The notes under the pieces were generated by a model. That model saw only the letters and a program-made list of their open reading frames with translations, was not told where the DNA came from and did not search any database. Below are positions 50,786-59,765 of a stretch of 64,000 nt of DNA, piece by piece. The position numbers and the translations under genes were made by a program. The first letter of the stretch is position 1, and the number at the start of each line of letters is the position of its first letter. Origin of the DNA: Verrucomicrobiaceae bacterium UBA2429 (GTDB lineage: Bacteria; Verrucomicrobiota; Verrucomicrobiia; Verrucomicrobiales; Verrucomicrobiaceae); the NCBI GenBank assembly GCA_002343505.1, contig DDQZ01000010.1, positions 1-64,000 on the forward strand, written 5' to 3'.

Positions 50786-52792
50786 TCAGTCCTGCGCCAG
50801 CATGGCCTTGAGGCCGGCGAAAAAGCTCGTGTTCTCCTCGATGCTGGCGTGCCCCTTCATGTGGCGGCTGTAGTCCAGCTCCTCGATGTGCGCGCGGTCC
50901 AGCTCGTCGAGGAAGGGGCTGGGCAGCTCGCTCTGCGGCTTGCCCCACTTCACGCGCGTGCGCACAAAGGACAGCGTCAGCTTTTTCTGCGCGCGGGTGA
51001 TGCCCACATAGAAAAGCCGCCGCTCCTCGTCCAGCCGGCCCTCCTCATGGCTGCGCTTGTGCGGCAGGATGCCCTTCTCCAGGCCGGGCAGATAGACGAT
51101 GGGGAACTCCAGCCCCTTGCTGGCGTGGAGGGTGATGAGGCACACGCCCTTCTTCTTTTCGATGTCGTCCTTGTCCTCGCGCTCGTCGTTGAGGGAGACC
51201 TCGTCGAGAAAGCCCGCCAGCCCGTCCTTGCGGTTGCGCTCGTCGTAGGCGGTGATCTGCTTGAGCAGCTCGCCGACGCCGTTCTCCCAGCCCTGATAGT
51301 CCTCCGGAGTTTTGGCCAGCTTTTTGAGATGCTCCATGTAGGCGGTCTCGGCCACAAGCATCTCCGTCATCGGCGCCAGCAGCGTGCCCTGCGCCTGCGC
51401 GGACTGGTAAAACTTGTTGATGAGCGCGGTGAACGTCCGCACGGCCGCGCGCGCCTTTTCCGGGATCTGGCGCAGGAAGGCGTCATCGCACAAGGCCACC
51501 CACACGCTGCAGCCGCGCTGCATGGACCACTCCCGCGCCAGCTCCGCCGTCACCGTGCCGATGCCGCGCGCCGGCGTGTTCAGCACGCGCAGCAGGGCGA
51601 TGTCGTCATGCGGATTGTGCAGCGCGGAGAGGTAGCTGAGAATGTCCCGCACCTCCCGCCGGTCGTAGAAGCTGCGCGCGCCCACCACGCGGTAGGCGAT
51701 GCGGTGCCGGCGGAAGGTCTGCTCCAGCACGCGGCTCTGGTCGTTGGTGCGGAAGAGCACCGCGAAGGACTCCAGCGGCTCCCTCATGGTGAAGTGCGCG
51801 CGCTCCACCTCGCGCGCGATCATCTCCGCCTCCTCCTTGTCATCGTCCACCGCCACCAGCCGCACCGGGTCGCTCCCGTGCGCGCGGCTCCACAGCTTCT
51901 TCGGGCGCCTGCCGGCGTTGTGGACGATGAGGCTGTTGGCCGTGTGCAGGATGGGCGTGGTGGAGCGGTAGTTCTCCTCCAGCTTCACCACGGCGGGGTT
52001 GGGGAAGAAGGACTCGAACTCCGTGATGTTCGTGATCTCCGCGCCGCGCCAGCCGTAGATGGACTGGTCGTCATCCCCCACCACGCACACATTGTATGGC
52101 GGCGGCGCCAGCGCGCGCAGCAGGCGCATTTGCAGGGAGTTCGTGTCCTGGAACTCGTCCACCATGAGAAAGCGGTGGCGCTGGTGCAGCAGCGCGCGCA
52201 CATCCGCGTGCTCCTCCAGCAGCCGCACGCCCAGGCAGAGCAGGTCGTCGAAGTCCATCACATTCAGCGCGCGCATCTCCGCGGCGTAACGCTCGGCGAT
52301 GGCGGCGTGCAGATCCTCGGCGGGATCGCCCAGGGACTCGCCGTGGTTGCGGGCCTTGCTGATGCGCGCCAGCGCCGCCTGGGCGTCGAGCTTCTCATCC
52401 TTGACCAGCAGGTCCTTGAGCACGCGCTTCATGAGGCTGACCTGCTCCCCCTGGCTGTAGATGACGAAGTTGCTCTTGTAGCCGGCCTGCGCGGCGAACT
52501 CCCGCAGCACGCGCGCGCAGAAGGCGTGGAAGGTGCCCAGCACCACCTTGCGGCCCAGGCCGTCGCGCACCATGTCCTTCACCCGCTCGCGCATTTCCGC
52601 CGCGGCCTTGTTGGTGAAGGTCACGGCCAGGATGTGCTCCGGCGGGATGCCCTCGTTGACCATGTGCGCGATGCGCGCGGTGATCACGCGCGTCTTGCCC
52701 GTGCCCGCGCCGGCCAGGATGAGCAGCGGCCCGTGGATGTGGGTCGCCGCCTGGCGTTGCTGGGGGTTGAGAGTGCCGGTGAATCCGCTCAT
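50786..52792 (-). CDS. UvrD/PcrA/Rep-type ATP-dependent 3'-5' DNA helicase
   Basis: 668 aa from ATG 52792. Superfamily 1 motifs in order: Q-motif LNPQQRQAA, Walker A AGAGTGKT (27-34), Walker B DEFQDTN, motif III GDDDQSIYGWRG, motif IV region EENYRST, motif V TLHASKGLEFP, motif VI VGITRAQKKL. Length and order match UvrD/PcrA/Rep, acting in repair and replication restart. Convergent with manA, 8 bp between stops. Confidence 0.93.
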   Translation of the reverse strand: MSGFTGTLNPQQRQAATHIHGPLLILAGAGTGKTRVITARIAHMVNEGIPPEHILAVTFTNKAAAEMRERVKDMVRDGLGRKVVLGTFHAFCARVLREFAAQAGYKSNFVIYSQGEQVSLMKRVLKDLLVKDEKLDAQAALARISKARNHGESLGDPAEDLHAAIAERYAAEMRALNVMDFDDLLCLGVRLLEEHADVRALLHQRHRFLMVDEFQDTNSLQMRLLRALAPPPYNVCVVGDDDQSIYGWRGAEITNITEFESFFPNPAVVKLEENYRSTTPILHTANSLIVHNAGRRPKKLWSRAHGSDPVRLVAVDDDKEEAEMIAREVERAHFTMREPLESFAVLFRTNDQSRVLEQTFRRHRIAYRVVGARSFYDRREVRDILSYLSALHNPHDDIALLRVLNTPARGIGTVTAELAREWSMQRGCSVWVALCDDAFLRQIPEKARAAVRTFTALINKFYQSAQAQGTLLAPMTEMLVAETAYMEHLKKLAKTPEDYQGWENGVGELLKQITAYDERNRKDGLAGFLDEVSLNDEREDKDDIEKKKGVCLITLHASKGLEFPIVYLPGLEKGILPHKRSHEEGRLDEERRLFYVGITRAQKKLTLSFVRTRVKWGKPQSELPSPFLDELDRAHIEELDYSRHMKGHASIEENTSFFAGLKAMLAQD

Positions 52793-52855
52793 GCGCGCGC
52801 CTTGTTGCGGCGGACTGCCGCGCCGCGCAAGCGCCAAGCGGGCAAATCTCACCGC

Positions 52856-53458
52856 TCAGTCCGTGTCGGTCAGGCAGAGCAGCCAGGCCTTCCTCTCCCG
52901 CTTGTCAATGCCCACCCAGGTCATGTCCCAGGCGACATTGTAAAACCAGCCGCTCCAGGCCGCGCCCGTGCGGAAGACCATGACCTCCTCGTGGCGGTCG
53001 CCGAAGAGCTCCGCGCACGCCTTCTCTCCGGTCTCGATGGCCTTGCGCGCGCCTTCCTGGAACTTCCCGTAGGCGCCCCCTTGCATGAGGCTCCGCGCCC
53101 AGTCGCCCGCCAGCAGGTAGCTGCTCCACCACTCCCACTTCACCGGCTCCAGCGCGGCGGGGATCTCCAGGCCGGGCAGATGCGCGCGCAGCGCCCCGGA
53201 GGTCAGCAGGTGCTCCTTGAAGGCGATCTCGTCAAAGCGGTTCCGGCTCACGAACCAGCGCAGGCACGGGTCGTCCGCGAACTCGAAGCGCGCGAACCCC
53301 GCCCCGCCGTTCACATGCGCGGCATCCAGCGCGCCCAGCAGCGCCTCCACCGCCGGGCCGGCCGGCTCGGCCAGGGTGAAGACCGGCCTGCGCCATAGCG
53401 CCTCGACCGCGGCCGGATCGGGGCGCTCTTGTTGGTAATCGGGGTCCAGCATGCTCAT
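52856..53458 (-). CDS. Conserved-looking protein of unknown function
   Basis: 200 aa from ATG 53458 (a second ATG at 53452). Not recognised. Tryptophan-rich middle and end (WEWWSSYLLAGDWARSL, AAWSGWFYNVAWDMTWVGID) suggest a compact soluble domain. It ends 63 bp upstream of the helicase start and may be co-transcribed with it. The frame stays open far upstream through a 21-bp repeat array only because that array has no stops; that extension is not credible protein. Confidence 0.65.
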   Translation of the reverse strand: MSMLDPDYQQERPDPAAVEALWRRPVFTLAEPAGPAVEALLGALDAAHVNGGAGFARFEFADDPCLRWFVSRNRFDEIAFKEHLLTSGALRAHLPGLEIPAALEPVKWEWWSSYLLAGDWARSLMQGGAYGKFQEGARKAIETGEKACAELFGDRHEEVMVFRTGAAWSGWFYNVAWDMTWVGIDKRERKAWLLCLTDTD

Positions 53459-53708
53459 CGGGTGGCTGGATGCATGGACGCGGCGCGCCCCGCTTGCAAA
53501 TCCTGCCCGCGCCCCCGCCCGCGCCCTGCCGCCCTCCGAAAGCCGCGGCCCGCGCAGCCCGCCGGCTGCCATTGAGCGCCGCCGCCACCGCTGGCGGCCT
53601 CGCGTGCGCCTGTGCGGCCGTGGGGATGCCGGAGCTGAAGTGCGGCGCGCCGGCGCGCATTCCCCAAAATCCGGCCCGGCGCGCGGAAAGTCCGGCCCGT
53701 AATTGCCC

Positions 53709-54066
53709 GAATGCGGACGGCACTTCCCAGAGTCCCGCGCGCATTTGCCCAAGTGCGACGCGGACTTCCCAAAGTCCGGCGCGGACTTCCCCAAGTCCGG
53801 CGCGGACTTCCCCAAGTCCGGCGCGGACTTCCCCGAGTGCGACGCGGACTTCCCCGAGTGCGGCGCGGACTTCCCCGAGTGCGGCGCGGACTTCCCCGAG
53901 TGCGGCGCGGACTTCCCCAAGTGCGGCGCGGACTTCCCCAAGTGCGGCTGGCATTTGCCCGAGTGCGATGCGGACTTCTCCGAGTGCGACGCGGACTTCC
54001 CCGAGTGCGGTGCGGACTTCCCCGAGTGCGGTGCGGACTTCCCCAAGTGCGGCGCGCATTTGCCCC
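53709..54066. repeat. 21-bp tandem repeat array (minisatellite), about 17 units
   Basis: Units of 21 bp beginning GCGGACTTCCCC and ending GAGTGCGGC or AAGTCCGGC repeat about 17 times, with degenerate units continuing back to about 53650. Adjacent units create AAGTCCGGCGCGGACTT palindromes, so RNA or ssDNA could fold into serial hairpins. All six frames are open because the unit is a multiple of three. It separates the FBPase gene (upstream in transcription) from the 200-aa gene and accounts for the 53459-54102 gap. Confidence 0.92.
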
Positions 54067-54102
54067 GCCACCGGGCAGTCTGAGGCGGCGGCGGCGGGGC
54101 GC

Positions 54103-55158
54103 TCAGGCTTCGCGGATGGGGACGATCTTGCGGTCGAGGTCGTGGCTGGCGCGGATGTGGCGGATGGTGCCGCTGCGGGCGCGCATGAGGATGCTGTGGG
54201 TCTCGGCGCGGTGGCCGGTGATTTTGACGCCGGGGACCAGCGGGCTGTCGCTGATGCCGGTGGCGCAGAAGAGCGCGCTCTCGCCCAGGATGAGGTCGCC
54301 GCTGCGGAAGACGCGGGTCATTTCCTCCTCGGAGCACTGGGCGGCGACTTCGGCGCGGTGCCCGGGGGTGTGGAACCACATGCGCGCGTCCATGTCGCCG
54401 CCGAGGCACTTCAGGGCGGCGGCGGCGAGCACGGCCTCGGGGCTGCCGCCCATGCCGACGTACATGTCCACGCCGCCGTCGGGCAGGGAGGGGGCGACTG
54501 CGGCGGCAATGTCGCCATCGGTGATCATGCGCAGGGCGGCGCCGCAGGAGCGGACCTCCTCGATGATGCCGTGGTGGCGGGGGCGGTCCATGGTGACGAC
54601 GACGACATCGCGGATGTTTTTGCCGAGGCAGTCGGCGACGAAGCGGATGACCTCGTGGAGGGGCATGTCGAGCAGGGGGCGGTCTCCGGCGCCCTGGAGG
54701 GCGCGCTTGACGGCGGGGCCGTAGGCGAGCTTGTGGCAGTAGAAGCTGGGGATGCTGCGCATGGCGCAGGGCGCGCCCTCGGGCTTCTGGGCGGCGGCGA
54801 TGACGGAGATGCTGTTGGGGGTGCCTTTGGCAATGTTGGTGGTGCCGTCTATGGGGTCGAGGGCGATGTCGAAGCGGGGGGCGCCGGGCCGCCAAGTGCC
54901 GAGATGCTCGCCGATGAAGATGCCGGGGGCGTTGTCCTTGATGCCCTCGCCGATGACGACCTCGCCGCGGATGTCGAGCAGGTCGAAGACGCCGTAGATG
55001 GCGGCGCAGGCGGCGGCGTCGGCCAGCTCCTTCTGGCCGCGGCCGAGCCAGTGGAAGCTCTGGAGGGCGGCGTTTTCGGTGGCGCGGACGAACTCGAACT
55101 CAAGCACGCGCTCCAGGTCGAGGGTGCTGCGCAGCGGGGGGAGTTCGGCGGGGTTCAT
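54103..55158 (-). CDS. glpX: Class II fructose-1,6-bisphosphatase
   Basis: 351 aa from ATG 55158. Metal and phosphate-binding motifs of the GlpX family: GEGIKDNAPG, ALDPIDGTTN, GGVDMYVGMGGSPEAVL and ALKCLGGDMDARM. Converts fructose-1,6-bisphosphate to fructose-6-P in gluconeogenesis; some homologues also act on sedoheptulose bisphosphate. The only gluconeogenic gene here; transcription runs toward the tandem-repeat array. Confidence 0.94.
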   Translation of the reverse strand: MNPAELPPLRSTLDLERVLEFEFVRATENAALQSFHWLGRGQKELADAAACAAIYGVFDLLDIRGEVVIGEGIKDNAPGIFIGEHLGTWRPGAPRFDIALDPIDGTTNIAKGTPNSISVIAAAQKPEGAPCAMRSIPSFYCHKLAYGPAVKRALQGAGDRPLLDMPLHEVIRFVADCLGKNIRDVVVVTMDRPRHHGIIEEVRSCGAALRMITDGDIAAAVAPSLPDGGVDMYVGMGGSPEAVLAAAALKCLGGDMDARMWFHTPGHRAEVAAQCSEEEMTRVFRSGDLILGESALFCATGISDSPLVPGVKITGHRAETHSILMRARSGTIRHIRASHDLDRKIVPIREA

Positions 55159-55489
55159 GGGTGCGGGATGAAAGCGGGGCTTGCGGGCGGAGGAAAGCGG
55201 AAAGTGGCGGGATGGCGGGGCGGCGGGATGGCGGCGACTTTCCCCGGCTGCTTTTTCGCGGCTCATTGTGTCATCTCGATCACGCGCAACCGGCTGTTTG
55301 TGACGCGCGTCGCCGGGGGGAGGATTACCGAACTCTCGATCCGGACTTCGGCGCTGGGCGCGGTGGAATGCCGGGCGGGCATGAGGCGTCTTCGCGGGCG
55401 CGTTTCCGAGGCGGAGGCATTGCGGGGCGGGGACGATTTTCCGCCTGTTCGCGGCGGGAAAACGTGCCGCTGACACCTCGAAAATGAAG
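55159..55489. other. Intergenic stretch without recognisable features
   Basis: 331 bp upstream of glpX and downstream of the tRNA on the minus strand. It must contain the glpX promoter or leader, but I see no convincing -35/-10, riboswitch or gene. Open frames here are short and lack family similarity. Confidence 0.5.
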
Positions 55490-55574
55490 TGGTGCTCGGG
55501 AAGGGACTCGAACCCTTAAGCCTTGCGGCACAAGATCCTTAGTCTTGCGCGTATACCAATTCCGCCACCCGAGC
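55490..55574 (-). tRNA. tRNA-Leu, anticodon AAG, CCA encoded
   Basis: 85 nt on the minus strand. Acceptor stem GCTCGGG/CCCGAGC, D-arm with TGGCGGAATTGGTATACGC, anticodon stem CAAGA/TCTTG around loop CTAAGGA, long variable arm (TGCCGCAAGGCTTA), T-arm AGGGTTCGAGTCCCT, discriminator A and a genomic CCA. The class II variable arm and body identify leucine. In the 7-base loop the anticodon positions read AAG, which needs A-to-I editing to read both CTC and CTT. Confidence 0.93.
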
Positions 55575-55645
55575 AGGGCTGCTGAACGCAGGGGCGCGAA
55601 GTATAGCTTCCGGGGGCGGCTTGCAACCGCTAGTTTGCACTTTTT

Positions 55646-56551
55646 TCAAGGCTTGAGGAGCCATGCTTTGAGGTGCTCGACGCGGATGAGTTTGAAGCCT
55701 CTCTCCAGCAGGCGCTTCTCCATGTCGGGCAGGTGCGCGGCGCCGTAAAAGACGGCCAGGTTTTTCTTTCCGGCGGCGATCTCGCGGTCGAGGACCTCCA
55801 GGGCGTGGCGGTTGCGCTCGCCGATGATGGTGGTGCCGCCGCCGGCTTCGACTCCGGCGAGGATTTCCTCGACGCTGTCGAACTCGCGTCCGATGACGCG
55901 CTTCATTTCGGTGGCGCTGTCGCCGCTCATGAGGATGCGGAGCAGCTCGGCCATGCCGGGCTGGGGGCGGGCGTCCGTCCGGGAGTTCTGCGCCTGGATG
56001 GATTTGAGCCAGAGGGTGAGGAAGGTCTCCTGCTTTTCCTCCTGGGACTGGAAGAAGCCCTCGGTGGTCATGTCGGCGTGGATGAAGTTGGGCGCGCCGT
56101 AGTTGACGCAGGCCATCTGGCCTTCGAGCTGGAGCATTTTGCGCATCATTTCCTGCATCTGCCCCACCCACTGGAGGCGGCCGCCATCGCCTTCTTCGTG
56201 ATGCCCGTCCGCCGCCTCCTGCGCGCGTGCGGCTTTCTTTTTGGGGTAGGGGCCGCCGACCATCTCGTAGAGCACGGCGTCGTATTTTTTGAAGCGCTCG
56301 TTGAGGTCGTCGAAGTAGGCTTTGTCGGCGATGTGGACGGCGCCTGCGAGGGCGGCGCGCACGCCGTCGGCGCGCTCGTAGGTGGCGAGCACGGTTTGCA
56401 GGGAGGTCTCGTTTTCGTCCTCGACGAAGCGGAGGAAATCCGTGCCCAGTGGTTCGGCGCTTTTTTCCTGCGCGGGCGCGTGGGCGGCGAGGAGGAGGGC
56501 TGCGAGGAGGATGGCTGTGCCTGAGCGTGTCATGGGCGGTGGGTGTGTCAT
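55646..56551 (-). CDS. Exported TraB/GumN-like protein
   Basis: 301 aa from ATG 56551, which overlaps the upstream stop (ATGA); signal peptide MTRSGTAILLAALLLAAHA lies seven residues in. Family-like elements are ALAGAVHIADKAYFDDLNE (first GxH-type motif) and LAVFYGAAHLPDMEKRLLER near the end, the paired motifs of TraB/PrgY/GumN/ChaN proteins, which may be metal-dependent proteases. Coupled to the dienelactone hydrolase-like gene. Moderate certainty for the family. Confidence 0.7.
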   Translation of the reverse strand: MTHPPPMTRSGTAILLAALLLAAHAPAQEKSAEPLGTDFLRFVEDENETSLQTVLATYERADGVRAALAGAVHIADKAYFDDLNERFKKYDAVLYEMVGGPYPKKKAARAQEAADGHHEEGDGGRLQWVGQMQEMMRKMLQLEGQMACVNYGAPNFIHADMTTEGFFQSQEEKQETFLTLWLKSIQAQNSRTDARPQPGMAELLRILMSGDSATEMKRVIGREFDSVEEILAGVEAGGGTTIIGERNRHALEVLDREIAAGKKNLAVFYGAAHLPDMEKRLLERGFKLIRVEHLKAWLLKP

Positions 56552-57330
56552 GGGCCGAAGATGGCGCGGAAGAAGCCTTGCATCTCCTCCCACGATGCCT
56601 TGTCCGCCGCCTCCTGGTAGGCGGCGCCTTTGGAGGGGTCGTCCCCGGCCATTTTCTGGGTGAAGGCATGAACGGCGCCGGGGTATTGCACGAGCTTGCA
56701 GTCCACGCGGTGGTCCTTCATTTCCTTCTCGAAGGCGGCGAGGTCGGCGGCGGAGACGAAGGGGTCGTCGGCGCCGTGCAGGGCGAGGACGCGGCATTTG
56801 ATATTGGCGCCGTCGGCGGGGGCAGGGGAGTCCAGGCTGCCGTGGAAGCTGACGGCGCCCTTGATGGCGGCGCCGGAGCGCGCGGCCTCGATGGCCGCCA
56901 GGCCGCCGAAGCAGTAGCCGATGCAGGCGATGCGCGCGGGGTCGGTGCGCGGGTCCGCGGCGAGGACTTTGAGCGCGGCGTCGAGGCGGGAGCGGAGCAG
57001 GGCGCGGTCTTTTTTGTATTTGCCCGCCTCCTGGCCGGAGGCTGGGGGCCGGGGGCGCACGCCTTTGCCATAGATGTCGGCGACGAGGACGTTGAAGCCG
57101 AGCTCCGCCAGCATGCGCGCGCGCTCCTTTTCATGGTCGCTGACGCCGGTCCATTGATGGACGACGAGCACGGCGGGGCGTTTCCCCTCCAGGGCGTCAT
57201 CATGGGCGTGCCATCCCTCGCACAAAACATCGCCGGATTTGTACTCGACCGGTTTTTCGACGACGGCGGCGCGCGCGGGGAGGAGTGGGGAGAGCAGAAA
57301 TGCGGCGAGGACTGGCAGCGGGCGGATCAT
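56548..57330 (-). CDS. Exported dienelactone-hydrolase family protein
   Basis: 260 aa from ATG 57330 with signal peptide MIRPLPVLAAFLLSPLLPARA. Alpha/beta hydrolase of the DLH type: PAVLVVHQWTGVSDHEKERA, nucleophile elbow GYCFGG with cysteine, GADDPF (Asp) and GAVHAFT (His). Family enzymes open dienelactone rings or hydrolyse other esters; many secreted PVC members have unknown substrates. ATGA-coupled to the TraB-like gene; 61 bp after galE on the same strand. Confidence 0.9.
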   Translation of the reverse strand: MIRPLPVLAAFLLSPLLPARAAVVEKPVEYKSGDVLCEGWHAHDDALEGKRPAVLVVHQWTGVSDHEKERARMLAELGFNVLVADIYGKGVRPRPPASGQEAGKYKKDRALLRSRLDAALKVLAADPRTDPARIACIGYCFGGLAAIEAARSGAAIKGAVSFHGSLDSPAPADGANIKCRVLALHGADDPFVSAADLAAFEKEMKDHRVDCKLVQYPGAVHAFTQKMAGDDPSKGAAYQEAADKASWEEMQGFFRAIFGP

Positions 57331-57391
57331 GCCGCAATTATACTCAGGGGCGGGTTTCCTGGCAAGACGCGCCTTTGCCGCCCGTGCCGCG

Positions 57392-58402
57392 TCACGCGCC
57401 ATACCTGCCGCCGCGCGGGCCTGTCATCCAGCGCCAGGCGCTCTCGATATGGCTGCGGGGATCCTTGTGCCCGGCCTCCCAGTCCAGCAGCGCCTTTGCC
57501 TTTGCCGGATCGCAGACGAGTTCGGCGGGGTCGCCGGCGCGGCGCGGCCCGTAAGTCACGGGGATGCTGACGCCTGTCACCTGCTCGGCGGCGCGCAGGA
57601 TTTCCTTCACGGAGAAGCCGCGCCCGGTGCCGAGATTGACAGCGGTGGTGCCGCCGCCGCCGCGCAGGTGGGCGAGGGCTTTTTCATGGGCCGAGGCGAG
57701 GTCGCACACATGGATGTAGTCGCGCACGCAGGTGCCGTCCGGCGTGGGGTAGTCGTCGCCGAAAATCGTCAGTCCTTCGATCTCGCCTTTCGCAGCCATG
57801 AGGATGCGCGGGATGAGGTGGGTCTCGGGATCGTGATCCTCGCCGATGCGGCCTTCGGGATCGCAGCCGCTGGCATTGAAGTAGCGCAGAAAGACGGACT
57901 TCAGCCCCCAGGCGGCATCACAGTCCTTGAGAACGCGCTCGAGCATCCACTTCGAAGCGCCGTAGGGGTTCACGGGCGCCTGCGGGTGCTCCTCGTTCAT
58001 CGGCACACGGACAGGGTCGCCATAGGTGGCGCAGGTGGAGGAGAAAATGAAGCGCCGGCAGCCGTGGCGCTGCATGGCCTCCAGCAGCACGAGCGGCGCG
58101 GCGAGGTTGTTGCGGTAGTATTTGAGCGGGTCAGTGACCGACTCGCCCACATAAGCGAAGGCGGCGAAGTGCAGCACAGCCTCGGGCTTGTGCTCCGCAA
58201 ACACACGCTCCACCAAACCGGCGTCCGCCATGTCACCTTGGACGAAGGTCACGCCAGCGGCGGGCAGCGCCTCGCGGTGGCCGAAGACGAGGTTGTCGAG
58301 CACCACCACGCGCTCGCCGCCCTCATGCAGGCGCGCCACTGTGTGCGAGCCGATGTAGCCCGCGCCGCCCGTCACCAAGAGTGTGCCTTTTGCTTCCGCC
58401 AT
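57392..58402 (-). CDS. galE: UDP-glucose 4-epimerase
   Basis: 336 aa. NAD site TGGAGYIGSHT at the N-terminus, catalytic SSTCATYG serine/threonine region and YGASK (Tyr/Lys), and RYFNASGCDPEGRIGEDH, the GalE signature. Interconverts UDP-glucose and UDP-galactose for surface glycans. Divergent from the Gfo/Idh/MocA gene, 115 bp between starts. Confidence 0.95.
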   Translation of the reverse strand: MAEAKGTLLVTGGAGYIGSHTVARLHEGGERVVVLDNLVFGHREALPAAGVTFVQGDMADAGLVERVFAEHKPEAVLHFAAFAYVGESVTDPLKYYRNNLAAPLVLLEAMQRHGCRRFIFSSTCATYGDPVRVPMNEEHPQAPVNPYGASKWMLERVLKDCDAAWGLKSVFLRYFNASGCDPEGRIGEDHDPETHLIPRILMAAKGEIEGLTIFGDDYPTPDGTCVRDYIHVCDLASAHEKALAHLRGGGGTTAVNLGTGRGFSVKEILRAAEQVTGVSIPVTYGPRRAGDPAELVCDPAKAKALLDWEAGHKDPRSHIESAWRWMTGPRGGRYGA

Positions 58403-58517
58403 GCGCGCCTTTACACAGGCAAAGCGCCGCGCGCAAACTCCGCGCGGTGAAGAACTTGCGCGGCGCGGCTCATCCCCGGTTGACCAGCCAGCGCCGCCCG
58501 CTAGCCTGCGCTCTCCT

Positions 58518-59675
58518 ATGCAAAACGTAAGACTCGGCATCGTCGGCCTCGGCAACATGGGCAAAGCCCACCTCCACAACATCCGCGCGGGCAAGGTGCC
58601 CGGACTGCGGGTCACCGCCCTGTGCGAGAGCGTCGGCACCCTGCCCGAGCTTCTGGAGGGCGAGCACCCCTTCACGGACGTGAGCCAGATGATCCACTCC
58701 GGCCGCATTGACGCCATCCTGATCTGCACGCCGCACTTCAGCCACACCACGATCGGCATCGAGGCGCTGCAAAACGGCCTGCATGTGCTGGTGGAGAAGC
58801 CCATCTCCGTCCACAAGGCTGACTGCGAGCGCCTGATCGCCGCGCACACGGACAAGAGCAAGGTCTTCGCCGCCATGTTCAACATGCGCACCAACGCAAC
58901 CTTCAAGAAGGTCAAGGACCTCATTGACAGCGGCGAGCTTGGCGAGGTGCGCCGCGTCCACTGGGAGGTCACCAACTGGTTCCGCACCAACTACTACTAC
59001 GCCACCGGCGGCTGGCGCGGCACCTGGAAGGGCGAGGGCGGCGGTGTGCTCATGAACCAGTGCCCGCACAATCTGGACCTCTTTCAGTGGATGTTCGGCA
59101 TGCCGAAAAGCGTGCGCGGCTTCTGCCAGTTCGGCCGCTACCACCAGGTCGAGGTCGAGGACAACGTCACCGCTTTCATGGCCTGGGAAAACGGCGCCAC
59201 CGCCACCTTCGTCACCTCCACCGGCGAGGCGCCGGGCGCGAACCGGCTGGAGATCGCCGCCGAGCAGGGCCGCCTCACCGTCACCGACGGCACGAAGATC
59301 CACTTCCAGCGCAACCGCCAGCCGATGAGCAAGTTCTGCATGGAGGCGGAGGCCGCCTTTGCCATGCCGGAAAGCTGGAGCATGGAGATCCCCGTCGAGC
59401 AAAGCGGCGGCCAGCATGTGGAGATCCTGCAAAACTTCACCAACGCCATTTTGAAGGGCGAAAAACTGCTCAGCCCCGCCGAGCAGGGCATATGCAGCGT
59501 CGAGCTGGCCAATGCCATCCTTCTCTCCACCTGGCAGGACAAGACCATCGAGCTGCCCATGAGCAGCGCCGACTACGAGCGCATCCTCATCGAGAAGGGC
59601 GAGACGAGCACCTTCCAGAAAACCAAGGTCGTGGCCAAGGCCAGCGCCGACGATTTCGCGAGGAGCTTCCGCTGA
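58518..59675 (+). CDS. Gfo/Idh/MocA-family NAD(P) oxidoreductase
   Basis: 385 aa. Rossmann motif GIVGLGNMGKAH, the EKP motif in VLVEKPISVHK, and a substrate-domain His in MNQCPHNLDLFQWM. Such enzymes oxidise or reduce sugars and inositols, or cleave glycosides by transient oxidation; this is one of the expanded families in Verrucomicrobia. Cytoplasmic (no leader). Substrate unknown. Confidence 0.93.
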   Translation: MQNVRLGIVGLGNMGKAHLHNIRAGKVPGLRVTALCESVGTLPELLEGEHPFTDVSQMIHSGRIDAILICTPHFSHTTIGIEALQNGLHVLVEKPISVHKADCERLIAAHTDKSKVFAAMFNMRTNATFKKVKDLIDSGELGEVRRVHWEVTNWFRTNYYYATGGWRGTWKGEGGGVLMNQCPHNLDLFQWMFGMPKSVRGFCQFGRYHQVEVEDNVTAFMAWENGATATFVTSTGEAPGANRLEIAAEQGRLTVTDGTKIHFQRNRQPMSKFCMEAEAAFAMPESWSMEIPVEQSGGQHVEILQNFTNAILKGEKLLSPAEQGICSVELANAILLSTWQDKTIELPMSSADYERILIEKGETSTFQKTKVVAKASADDFARSFR

Positions 59676-59765
59676 GCCGTGACGACGCGCCGCGCCGCCC
59701 GCGGAAACGCGGGCGGATCGAATTTCGTGTTTCGGATTGCGATTTTGTCTTCATGATCCGGGCGC

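Noticed and set aside
53709..54066. Possible CRISPR array
   Set aside because: There are no unique spacers; units abut directly with a 21-bp period, and no cas genes are near.
53470..55473. Long open frames through the tandem repeats on both strands (667 aa plus, 679 aa minus)
   Set aside because: They are open because a 21-bp stop-free unit repeats; composition is low-complexity and they run antisense to glpX, which has clear family motifs.
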